Assembly: GCF_003097315.1 (NCBI RefSeq)
Contig: NZ_QDDL01000007.1
Location: 147,455-211,454 of the forward strand
DNA from: Pelagibaculum spongiae
GTDB taxonomy: Bacteria > Pseudomonadota > Gammaproteobacteria > Enterobacterales > Pelagibaculaceae
Direction of reading: 5' to 3'
Length of the DNA: 64,000 nucleotides
Shown here: positions 19,401 to 26,492 of the stretch, in pieces
Numbering within the stretch: position 1 is the stretch's first letter
Layout: each line of letters opens with the position of its first letter
Translations under genes and position numbers: made by a program
Notes under the pieces: generated by a model
The model's input: the letters and a program-made list of their open reading frames with translations, nothing else
What the model was told of the DNA's origin: nothing
The model's database searches: none

Positions 19401-20160
19401 ACCCGGCCTGATTTATGCCCATTCGGGAGGTCAGGATTTTCAGGAAGTCTATGACGGAAAAGTTAGCAGTAGTCAGTTATCAGTAGGCAGTGAAGAGCAA
19501 AAGCTTTTAACTGAAAACTGCCCACTGAAAACTGAAAACGTATTCACCCCCGACGAAGACGGCATTATCCCAATAACCGACACCGACTGGTTTGCCGACG
19601 ACGTCTGCAACCGGCTGTTAAAGTTTATTGAAACCGCTTGGCCACGTGAGAAACGAGACGAGAACCTAAGGTTTTTAGCAGAAGGCTTAGGCATAAAATC
19701 CGGCGAAGCTCCGGTAGATGCCCTGCGCCGCTATCTGAGCAAAGACTTCTTTAAAGACCATCTGAAAACCTACAAGAAGCGCCCCATCTACTGGCTGTTC
19801 AGCTCCGGCAAACACAAGGCCTTTGAATGCCTGGTTTACCTGCACCGGTACAATGAGGGTACACTGTCAAGAATGCGTGTAGATTATGTGCAGCCCTTGC
19901 TGGGCAAGTACGAGAGCCGAATCAAGCTGCTGCGAGACAACATCGAAGCCGCCAGTTCTACCGCCGCCCGCAAGAAGATGGAAAAGGAATGTACCCTGCG
20001 CCAGAACCAACAACTGGAACTGCGTAAATACGACGAACAGCTACGCCACTACACCGACCAGCGCATCCCGCTGGATCTGGATGACGGGGTCAAGGTGAAC
20101 TACGACAAGTTCGGCACCCTGCTGGCCAATGTTAATGACGTGACCGGGAAGAAGGCATGA
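16483..20160 (+). CDS. pglX: BREX adenine-specific methyltransferase PglX
   Basis: A 1225-residue type I BREX methyltransferase. Motif I (DPACGSGH, residues 304-311) binds S-adenosylmethionine, and the catalytic NPPY is at 513-516, matching N6-adenine methylases. It modifies host DNA at the BREX site so that self is spared, and is also needed for phage exclusion. The N-terminus (NRTQLKAYAPAARRDFITAI) is typical. Two oddities stand out: a heptanucleotide tandem repeat at 17717-17744 (residues ~412-421), and a palindromic mini-repeat coding about 26 extra residues at 19461-19540 just before FTPDEDG. The region 18100-19060 differs in AT content and codon use from its flanks and covers the probable target-recognition domain, consistent with exchange of specificity. 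Confidence 0.93.
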   Translation: MNRTQLKAYAPAARRDFITAITNRARTLGITEKNIAEAKVEGDVLMIDGRPHPVALAPLRKKLVERINLKGFDQVIQAMAYTWFNRFVAIRYMEIHGYLDHGYRVLSHPQGQSTPEILQQASHVELPGLNKEQVIDLQLDGNKDAELYRMLLIAQCNALNTAMPFLFERLDDETELLLPDNLLHSDSVIRQLVNRIDESNWQEIEIIGWLYQFYISERKDEVMGKVVSTADIPAATQLFTPNWIVKYLVQNSIGAQWLATYPDSDLKEKLEYYIEPAEQTESVQQQLAAITPDELNPEELTLIDPACGSGHILVEAYDLFKELYRERGYPRHKIPKLILEKNLFGLDIDTRAAQMAGFALLMKARADSPRVLSSTPKLNIAALHDSGELDDQTIAEELYRAAVHSESAVESGQLAVGSGQLFGGVDEGVTHSSGLAVSDIQALIQLFENGTTFGSLLTVPEELKAKLPQLETLLEQVLESGNALAQSHAREVMEGFLKPAQLLAAQYDAVVANPPYMGGKGMNSTLKKFAKDFYKDAKADLFACFIERGFTLAKPEGHNAMVTIQNWMFLSSYQVMRESIIKNKLFSSLIQIGYNSFPELNSKIVQCAAFSIRNNTISEAKSTYVNLNSAPQSANKHQVFINRDESIEYTLDQSVLRTIPGSPIAYWVSQNMRNSFASGTPLSELGSIGKGLDTGDNDLFLRLWWEVNSISNKWVACLKGGDFRKWYGNNNYKIVWDNNGERIREHKGSNIRNEKNYFKSGIAWSRITTHIPSFRRFETGHIFESTSPCAFVGDENYIVGFLNSKVCVTVLKILSPTIDFQSGHISSLPLLTTSCAEVIRDSTKEAVRVSEVDWNSEESSTNFQTNPLIATNDQHPTIQQSYTYWQTQNQQTITQMQQLEEENNRLFIDAYGLQDELTPDVPIEQITLTVNPPYRYAKGKTDAEYETLFRTDTMRELVSYAIGCMMGRYSLSAPGLIYAHSGGQDFQEVYDGKVSSSQLSVGSEEQKLLTENCPLKTENVFTPDEDGIIPITDTDWFADDVCNRLLKFIETAWPREKRDENLRFLAEGLGIKSGEAPVDALRRYLSKDFFKDHLKTYKKRPIYWLFSSGKHKAFECLVYLHRYNEGTLSRMRVDYVQPLLGKYESRIKLLRDNIEAASSTAARKKMEKECTLRQNQQLELRKYDEQLRHYTDQRIPLDLDDGVKVNYDKFGTLLANVNDVTGKKA
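17717..17744 (+). repeat. Heptanucleotide tandem repeat in pglX
   Basis: Four tandem copies of GGCAGTT (the third ends in G instead of T). Seven is not a multiple of three, so gain or loss of one unit would shift the frame upstream of the catalytic NPPY motif. It encodes the low-complexity SGQLAVGSGQL. Confidence 0.9.
19475..19533. repeat. Palindromic mini-repeat within pglX
   Basis: Arms at 19475-19491 (AGTTATCAGTAGGCAGT) and 19517-19533 (ACTGCCCACTGAAAACT) are 17-bp inverted repeats with two mismatches. The sequence stays in frame. It shares the CAGT/GGCAGT vocabulary of the heptamer tract at 17717-17744. Confidence 0.8.
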
Positions 20161-21296
20161 GAATAGAGAAGATACATTTACGGGGGTATAAAAGCGCAGC
20201 GGATATTTTGCTGGAGGATGTTTCGCCTTTTGCTGTGTTTGCGGGGCCGAATGGTGCCGGTAAAAGTAATCTGGCGGATGGGTTGGCGTTTTTTGGGCAG
20301 ATCGTGAAGTCAGGTGCAAAACAGGCTATCAGTAAGGCCGGTGGTTTCAAGCAGATTCATTGTTTTAAGCTACCTAAAAAAGCCCGGACAGCCGCATCTC
20401 TCGAACTCATGATCACTCTCAAGAGCAAGACTTACCATTATTTTGTGCGCGTAGACGATATGGACACCAAAGAGCCAAAACTGAAGGAAACCCTATCAGT
20501 CGATGGTCATTTGGTGCTTGATCGTGAAGACGGTTTATTGAAAGTGAAGATGCTGGACACTTACGAGCACAACTCGCAGATCGAGCATGAGCCGTGGCAG
20601 AACATGCCCTATCCATCGGATGTTTCTGCTCTCATGATGAAGAGTGACCTGCCTCTTTATCACTTTATAACCAATATCCGCATCTTCCGTTTTGACCCAC
20701 AGTTAGCGAAGGAACCGGATTCCTCCAGCACACAAACAAATGAACTGGATACTTTTGGTCGTAATGTCGCTTCCATGCTGGGTGAATTGTTGAAAAACAC
20801 CGATGCCAGAGAAGAGATCACCGAGTGGCTGGAACTACTGGTGCCGGGCATGGAGCAGGTCTCTACCCAGAAGCAGAAGCTGGATGGCAGCACAGCGTTG
20901 AAATTTAAGGAGAAAGGAACAGCCGAACCTTTCCCCGCCAACCTCATTTCAGATGGCACTATTTATGCTCTATGTATTATGACCGGAGTGTTGAGCCGTC
21001 AGGGCTCTCTTGGCATGACGTTTATTGAAGAGCCAGAGCGAGGCATTCATCCTCAGGCTATTGCCGAGCTTGTCTCTTTAATGCGTGATAATGCTTCAAC
21101 TGATCAGCCGGTATTTACAACAACTCATAGTGAGTCAGTGGTGCGTAGCAGCAAGATTGATGAGCTGTGGCTGGTTAACAAGGTGAACGGTAAAACCTCA
21201 TTGAAAAATGCAGCGAAAAACAGCGCTGATCTTGACGACCTTAATCTCGATAAAGCTTGGCTGATGAACTTCTTCGATGGAGGTTTGCCGTGGTAA
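20157..21296 (+). CDS. AAA ATPase (OLD/SMC-like), first ATPase of nested pair 1
   Basis: A 379-residue ATPase of the AAA_15/AAA_21 (OLD-like) type. Walker A is GPNGAGKS at residues 30-37, Walker B FIEEPERG at ~289-296, and the switch-histidine block is TTTHSESVV. The start overlaps the pglX stop (ATGA at 20157), and its own end overlaps the next gene by seven bases. Together with the following Toprim-like protein it forms an ATPase-nuclease pair of the kind found in PARIS- and OLD-type defences. In those systems the ATPase senses an invader signal and releases or activates the nuclease. I cannot assign a named system. The transcription unit is BREX. Confidence 0.8.
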   Translation: MRIEKIHLRGYKSAADILLEDVSPFAVFAGPNGAGKSNLADGLAFFGQIVKSGAKQAISKAGGFKQIHCFKLPKKARTAASLELMITLKSKTYHYFVRVDDMDTKEPKLKETLSVDGHLVLDREDGLLKVKMLDTYEHNSQIEHEPWQNMPYPSDVSALMMKSDLPLYHFITNIRIFRFDPQLAKEPDSSSTQTNELDTFGRNVASMLGELLKNTDAREEITEWLELLVPGMEQVSTQKQKLDGSTALKFKEKGTAEPFPANLISDGTIYALCIMTGVLSRQGSLGMTFIEEPERGIHPQAIAELVSLMRDNASTDQPVFTTTHSESVVRSSKIDELWLVNKVNGKTSLKNAAKNSADLDDLNLDKAWLMNFFDGGLPW

Positions 21297-21886
21297 AGGT
21301 CGGGTTTATTGTTGAAGGCTTTACTGAAAAGGTTGTTATTGAATCCGCAGGGTTTCAGAGCTGGACAAGGGAGCAAGGTATTGAGGTAATTCATCCTGTG
21401 GTCAATGCTACTGGAGGCGGTAATCTTCTTCCTCAGAATATCGGCCCGATGGTTCGTCAGCTCTCCATTTCTCAACCTGATCATATTGTTATTCTTACAG
21501 ACCGTGAACGGGAGCCTTCTGTTCAGGCTGTTCGCCAGAGAATCGGAACAAAACACACAAATCTTGTCTTTGTTGCTGTGAAAGCGATTGAAGCCTGGTT
21601 CCTGGCAGATACGGCCGCCATGGGCTTATGGCTGGAGGATGATAACTTTGAAGAACCAGCACCGGAAGCGACGCCAGATTTACCTTGGGATTACCTGAAA
21701 GAACTGGCAAACCGATTTGAAAAGCGCGGTCCTGGATCTAGAAAGCCGAAATTTGCAGAACGTATGGTTCGCAAGCAAAGCAGTGGCGGCTTTGCATTTT
21801 CCATCGCATCCGCCGCACAACATCCAGCCTGCCCAAGCGCCAAAGAATTTCATGATGAACTCATTGCATTAGGAGTCACACCTTGA
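21290..21886 (+). CDS. DUF4276-type Toprim-like protein, partner of pair 1
   Basis: A 198-residue protein. I choose GTG 21290 because GGAGGT lies five bases upstream and this start overlaps the ATPase stop; an ATG at 21257 would require a 40-bp overlap and adds an unconserved tail. The N-terminal FIVEGFTE with its Glu and the ILTDRE segment near residue 70 correspond to the acidic positions of a Toprim fold, and KAIEAWFLAD (~95) is the conserved DUF4276 block. Toprim partners of this kind usually act as nucleases. Its stop overlaps the TTG start of the next ATPase. Function as an effector is inferred from pairing. Confidence 0.75.
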   Translation: MVKVGFIVEGFTEKVVIESAGFQSWTREQGIEVIHPVVNATGGGNLLPQNIGPMVRQLSISQPDHIVILTDREREPSVQAVRQRIGTKHTNLVFVAVKAIEAWFLADTAAMGLWLEDDNFEEPAPEATPDLPWDYLKELANRFEKRGPGSRKPKFAERMVRKQSSGGFAFSIASAAQHPACPSAKEFHDELIALGVTP

Positions 21887-23097
21887 CTGAAATGGAGAGA
21901 ATACAGGCTAGAAAAACTGTAATGCAGCTTAGAGAAATCAAAGTCAGCAATTTCAAGTCGCTAGTAGACTTCAAACTCTCTTTACATGGTTTCAACTGCC
22001 TAATTGGTTTAAACGGCTCAGGTAAATCAACCGTTCTGCAATTTCTGGATTTTCTTGCGCAACAAGTGAAAGGAAATCTGGACAAATGGCTGGAGGAACG
22101 AGACTGGAAAGCCTCAGAAATTAATTGCCAATTAGGAATTCCAGAAAAATATAAAGATGGCACCATGAAAATATCGCGTAAAAAAGTGATCGAATTTTCC
22201 GCTACTTTTTCTTTGCACGATGGAACGCAGCTGACTTGGCAGGCCAGTTTTAATCCTAATGATCTGAAATGCACCTTTGAAAAAATTAGTATGGGTGATG
22301 GCGAGCGATTACTGATTGTTAAAGGTTTAACCTATGCCGTCCTGGGCGGAACCTACCAGCCGATTCGCTTTAATTACCAAGGCTCGATTTTATCTCAATT
22401 GCTAGATAAAGAGCTTTCCGGTGAACTGCAAAAGTTAAAAGATTTTCTACTTGGCTTCAGATCATTGGAATTGCTGGCACCGCAATCTCTGAGGCAAAAA
22501 ACCAAAAGTAGCGAGGGTGGGCTTGGGTTAGGCGGACAGAGATTATCTGCCTTTATTCATGAAATGAGCTCAGAAAAAAAGAAAAAGCTTAGTGACAAAC
22601 TTAAAGGGGCTTATCCCAAGCTTAAAAGCATTGACACAAAAGCACTTCGTTCTGGTGGGAAAGAGCTGAATATTGCAGAGAATTTTGCTGGGCAAAAATT
22701 GCCAACGGAAGCACGCCACATGAACGATGGCATGCTTCGGGTTATGGCCATTCTTGCTCAGTTGATGACTGAACACAGTTTTATGGCATTCGATGAAGTT
22801 GAAAATGGCATTAATCCTGAGTTGATTGAGTACCTTATTGACACTTTGGTGACTGCTGAACAACAAGTATTAGTTACAACACATAGCCCGATGATTCTTA
22901 ACTTTATGGAAGATGAAGTGGCTATGAACAGTGTGCAGTATCTTTATAAAACAAGGGAAGGTTACACCTGCTCCATACCGTTTTTTAGCATTCCATCACT
23001 GAAAGAAAAACTGACGGTAATGGGGCCAGGAGAAGTCTTTATCGACACAGATCTCGGCCAGCTTGGTAATGAGATTGCCTCACTGAAGCAGGAGTAA
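21883..23097 (+). CDS. AAA ATPase (SMC/OLD-like), first ATPase of nested pair 2
   Basis: A 404-residue ATPase unrelated in detail to the one at 20157. Walker A is GLNGSGKS (residues 42-49), Walker B FMAFDEVENGINP near 304-316, followed by LVTTHSPMI. The start is TTG 21883, supported by AGGAG seven bases upstream and a TTGA overlap with the previous stop; ATG 21892 or 21922 are alternatives, the last beginning MQLREIKVSNFKSL. It is followed three bases later by a second Toprim-like gene, so this is another ATPase-effector pair placed between pglX and pglZ. Confidence 0.78.
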   Translation: MTEMERIQARKTVMQLREIKVSNFKSLVDFKLSLHGFNCLIGLNGSGKSTVLQFLDFLAQQVKGNLDKWLEERDWKASEINCQLGIPEKYKDGTMKISRKKVIEFSATFSLHDGTQLTWQASFNPNDLKCTFEKISMGDGERLLIVKGLTYAVLGGTYQPIRFNYQGSILSQLLDKELSGELQKLKDFLLGFRSLELLAPQSLRQKTKSSEGGLGLGGQRLSAFIHEMSSEKKKKLSDKLKGAYPKLKSIDTKALRSGGKELNIAENFAGQKLPTEARHMNDGMLRVMAILAQLMTEHSFMAFDEVENGINPELIEYLIDTLVTAEQQVLVTTHSPMILNFMEDEVAMNSVQYLYKTREGYTCSIPFFSIPSLKEKLTVMGPGEVFIDTDLGQLGNEIASLKQE

Positions 23098-23100
23098 CTG

Positions 23101-23829
23101 ATGTACCTGTTGTTCAGTGGTGAAGGCCCTACCGATATGGGCCAAGGCACAGCTACTAAAGATGTGTGCGAAGGTGAAGAATTTCTACCAGGTCCTATGG
23201 CATGGTTTGTCGATCAGTGGACAGAGCGCAAGCAATATCTATCACATATAGAAAATCAACTTTGTGGTTTTATTCCCAAACCTCAGCTGATAGCTAAAGC
23301 CAAGGCAAGTTCTTCACGGAGATCTTTAGCGTTACGTGGTAAGAAAAACCCCGAACATGAAACACGTTATTACTACAACAATGCCAGAGCCATGGCTCAA
23401 ATCGCCAAAGACGTTTCTACCAACAAACAAGACAGCGTAGTTGCTGTTTTGTTTAGGGACAGTGACGGTACGCAATCGTCAGGGCGTGGCGAGTGGAAAG
23501 CCAAATGGGACTCAATGCTCGATGGTTTTTCCAGAGAGGGCTTTGATAGCGGCGTACCTATGATTCCCAAACCAAAATCTGAAGCCTGGCTGCTCTGTGC
23601 CGTTGGAAATAACTATCAGCATTGCGAGAGTCTCGAAAATGAGTCCGGCAATGATAATGGACAGAATCCTTTGAAAGATCAGCTTGATACTGCTTTAGGA
23701 GAACCCGCCAGCAGGGAATTGTTAGCTGAAAAAGTAAAAAGTGGTGAGATCGACATCAGCCTGATTGTCGATATGCCCAGTCTTGGTTGTTTCAAAGATA
23801 AACTGGATAAAGTATTAGGTACTTTATAA
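23101..23829 (+). CDS. Toprim-like effector, partner of pair 2
   Basis: A 242-residue protein with FSGEGPTD at residues 5-12 and LFRDSDG at about 117-123. The conserved Glu plus Asp-x-Asp arrangement is that of Toprim nucleases. KSEAWLL (~160) matches the EAW block also seen in the DUF4276 protein upstream, suggesting a distant relation. The start at ATG 23101 lies three bases after the ATPase stop. A basic middle part (AKAKASSSRRSLALRGKK) may contact nucleic acid. Its effector role is inferred from pairing with the ATPase. Confidence 0.65.
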   Translation: MYLLFSGEGPTDMGQGTATKDVCEGEEFLPGPMAWFVDQWTERKQYLSHIENQLCGFIPKPQLIAKAKASSSRRSLALRGKKNPEHETRYYYNNARAMAQIAKDVSTNKQDSVVAVLFRDSDGTQSSGRGEWKAKWDSMLDGFSREGFDSGVPMIPKPKSEAWLLCAVGNNYQHCESLENESGNDNGQNPLKDQLDTALGEPASRELLAEKVKSGEIDISLIVDMPSLGCFKDKLDKVLGTL

Positions 23830-23830
23830 T

Positions 23831-23878
23831 CTGCCAGCAATACAATTAGTAATGCCAGTTCAATTCTCAGAGCTGGCA
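23831..23878. promoter_or_regulatory. Inverted repeat upstream of pglZ
   Basis: CTGCCAG and CTGGCAG flank a 33-nt AT-rich loop in the only sizeable gap (65 bp) of the downstream half of the operon. It could be an internal operator, attenuator or mRNA processing site. There is no T tract for a standard terminator. Confidence 0.4.
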
Positions 23879-23894
23879 GTTATGAGAGCGATTT

Positions 23895-26492
23895 ATGCAA
23901 TCCCCTGAAATTCAGGAAAACCTCACCCGACTGTTTCAAGACCATCGTGTTGTATTTTGGCAAGATCCAGATGCAGAGTATTTGGAGTCTATCGGTGACC
24001 TGGTGCCTGATGCTGTTCAACTGATCAACCTGAACACTGAACCTAAGCTGAAAGTAAAAGTGGATCTGGAGCTTGGCTCAGCTGACCAGCGATATCTGAT
24101 TTATGAGCCTTATCATCAACCGGCTCTGGAAGATGACTGGCTGTTAAATATACGTCTCTATGCTGCTCCTTTTGCTGCTGATCGCAGTACACAGCTGTTG
24201 CAACAGTTGGGGTTGGAAAGCATGACATTGCGCGATCACATCAGCTTGCGAAAGAAGTTTTTTGCCAGTAAGGCTCGACTGAACGCTCTGAAAAAACGAG
24301 TTATCGCTAGCGATGAAGTGGTCATGTTGGACCGAAAAATGATGGCGGTTCTGGCAAAATGCGAAACCAATGATCTTCCTTCATTACTGATCTCTCTCTA
24401 TCAAGAGCTTGCCGTTGAAGGTTCTCTGGATAGTGACAGCGTATCTATTACCGAGTTTGCTAAGTTCGGGCTAGAGCAAAGTTTCTGGCAACAGGTTGAA
24501 ACTCTTTTCGGCTATAAGTCCGAGCAGCCTTCGTTAAAGAACCTATTACTGTCTATGCTGGTGACCGACCTGAATTATAGCGTCGGAGCTGTGCCAACTA
24601 GCATGCAAGCTATTCGTCTTCCAGAAACATCTGAAAGCAATGTTGTTGTTTGCCTCGGTCGCTGGCGTGACAGTGCCAGCTATTCACAAACCTATGACCA
24701 GCTCAGTGCAGAAGCTGCAGACATCCTAAAATTACAAGAACAATTGGCCAGTTTTCAGACAGATAAGCTGTTCTCTTGCAGCGGCTTTATGCTGATTGAA
24801 CAGCTCATTGCCAGCCGCTTGCGGGATCAGCTGTTGGCAGAAGCAGATAGCTTGAATGAAATGGTTTATTGCAACCGGGTGAAAGAGCGCCAGAGCAGTT
24901 ACTGGGCATCCAAATTGCTGTCAGACAATGATTATGTGTGCCGTAGTGCTTTTCAACAGGTTTACAAGGCTCTGGAAGTCGCAGCCCGCTTTATGGCATT
25001 GACCGTCAATGATCTGCCCAGCTTTTCTGATCCTACTGAAGGTACTGCCCTTTATCAGCAGCAATTTTTCAAGATTGATCAGTACTATCGCTTGTTTTGC
25101 GAGTCCTGTGGCTATATCAGCGAACAGGGTTGGGATTTGCTTAAGCCTCTCCTTATTGAAGTAGAAGCCCGATACAGCCAGCGTTACCTGACACCTCTCG
25201 CTTTAAGTTGGGGCAAGCTTCTGGAAGATGACTTCCTGAGTAATTGGCGAATTGAAAGCTCTTTGAACCAACAAAATTTCTTTGAAAGAAAAGTGAGTCC
25301 GATTCTCAGCAAGCCTGGTGATCGTCGTGTATTTGTTGTTATCAGCGATGCTTTCCGTTACGAAGCCGCTGAAGAATTGACGCGAGAGTTGAAGGGCAGC
25401 AACCGAGTCAGCGCTGACCTTGAGTCACTGCTGGGGGTTCTTCCCTCTTACACCAAGCTGGGTATGGCGGCATTACTCCCTCACAAATCCATTACCTATA
25501 AAGATAACCGGGTAATGGTAAACGGGAAGCCATCTGCTTCTCTTGAAGACAGAAAACAACTATTGGAAGCTGTTCGCGGTACAGCCATCAAGGCAGAGCA
25601 GTTTATGGCGATGCGCAAGGATGAAGGCCGAGAGTTTGTTCGTCCTTATCAGGTTATCTATATCTACCACAATCAGGTGGATGCCATTGGCGACAGTGCC
25701 AGCACAGAAAGTGGAACCTTTGATGCGGTGCGTAGTTCCATCAGGGACTTATCTGCAATCTGTAACAAAATTATTAACAGCTTGAACGGCTCTCAGGTAT
25801 TTGTGACTGCAGATCATGGCTTCCTCTATCAGGAAAGCGCTCCGGCTGATATCAATAATCATGGTCGTACCGATGCAGCTGATCTGATTGAGAAGAAAAA
25901 GCGTTACGTGATTGGCCATAAGTTAGATCAAAACGATACCGCTTATCTTGGCAAGCTTGCCGATACCTCTGGAGCGGATACCGAGTTAAATTTCTGGTTG
26001 CCGAAAGGGATTGGGCGCTTCCATTTTATTGGTGGTGCTCGCTTTGTTCATGGCGGTGCCATGCCTCAGGAAGTGATTGTACCTTTAATCAATGTACGCC
26101 AGCTCACAGGTAAAAAAGCTAAAGTCGCCGTAAGCCGAACCACGGGGGTGACTGTGATGGGTCAGAACTTCCGAATTAGCACGCTACGCTACCGGTTCCA
26201 GCTAGTTCAAACAGAGACGGTCAGTGAACGTGTCAAACCGTTGACCATAAAGGTCGGCCTTTACGACACGACGTCCGACCCTGAGGCCATCAGTAATATC
26301 GAAATGATTCAGCTTACTAGCACATCGTCAAGCCTTGACGATAAAGTTCAAGACCTTTGGCTGACGCTTGATAACCGTACCTACGATACCCAGAGACGGT
26401 ATGCGTTGGTGATTCAGAATGCTGAGACCGGCATTGAAGAAGCTAGGGTTGATGTAGCGATCAACCTGGCATTCAGTATGGATTTTGACTAA
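23895..26492 (+). CDS. pglZ: BREX phosphatase-like protein PglZ, type A
   Basis: An 865-residue PglZ of the BREX-1 type A family. The N-terminus (LTRLFQDHRVVFWQDPD) is typical. The alkaline-phosphatase-like core has VISDAFRYEAAEEL (Asp485 a candidate metal ligand) and TADHGFLYQ (Asp640, His641). A C-terminal beta-rich region follows (LTIKVGLYDTTSDPEA). PglZ is essential for both methylation and defence in BREX, and family members act on nucleic acids with metal ions. The gene begins 65 bp after the Toprim-like gene and its stop codon overlaps the brxL start by one base. Confidence 0.93.
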   Translation: MQSPEIQENLTRLFQDHRVVFWQDPDAEYLESIGDLVPDAVQLINLNTEPKLKVKVDLELGSADQRYLIYEPYHQPALEDDWLLNIRLYAAPFAADRSTQLLQQLGLESMTLRDHISLRKKFFASKARLNALKKRVIASDEVVMLDRKMMAVLAKCETNDLPSLLISLYQELAVEGSLDSDSVSITEFAKFGLEQSFWQQVETLFGYKSEQPSLKNLLLSMLVTDLNYSVGAVPTSMQAIRLPETSESNVVVCLGRWRDSASYSQTYDQLSAEAADILKLQEQLASFQTDKLFSCSGFMLIEQLIASRLRDQLLAEADSLNEMVYCNRVKERQSSYWASKLLSDNDYVCRSAFQQVYKALEVAARFMALTVNDLPSFSDPTEGTALYQQQFFKIDQYYRLFCESCGYISEQGWDLLKPLLIEVEARYSQRYLTPLALSWGKLLEDDFLSNWRIESSLNQQNFFERKVSPILSKPGDRRVFVVISDAFRYEAAEELTRELKGSNRVSADLESLLGVLPSYTKLGMAALLPHKSITYKDNRVMVNGKPSASLEDRKQLLEAVRGTAIKAEQFMAMRKDEGREFVRPYQVIYIYHNQVDAIGDSASTESGTFDAVRSSIRDLSAICNKIINSLNGSQVFVTADHGFLYQESAPADINNHGRTDAADLIEKKKRYVIGHKLDQNDTAYLGKLADTSGADTELNFWLPKGIGRFHFIGGARFVHGGAMPQEVIVPLINVRQLTGKKAKVAVSRTTGVTVMGQNFRISTLRYRFQLVQTETVSERVKPLTIKVGLYDTTSDPEAISNIEMIQLTSTSSSLDDKVQDLWLTLDNRTYDTQRRYALVIQNAETGIEEARVDVAINLAFSMDFD

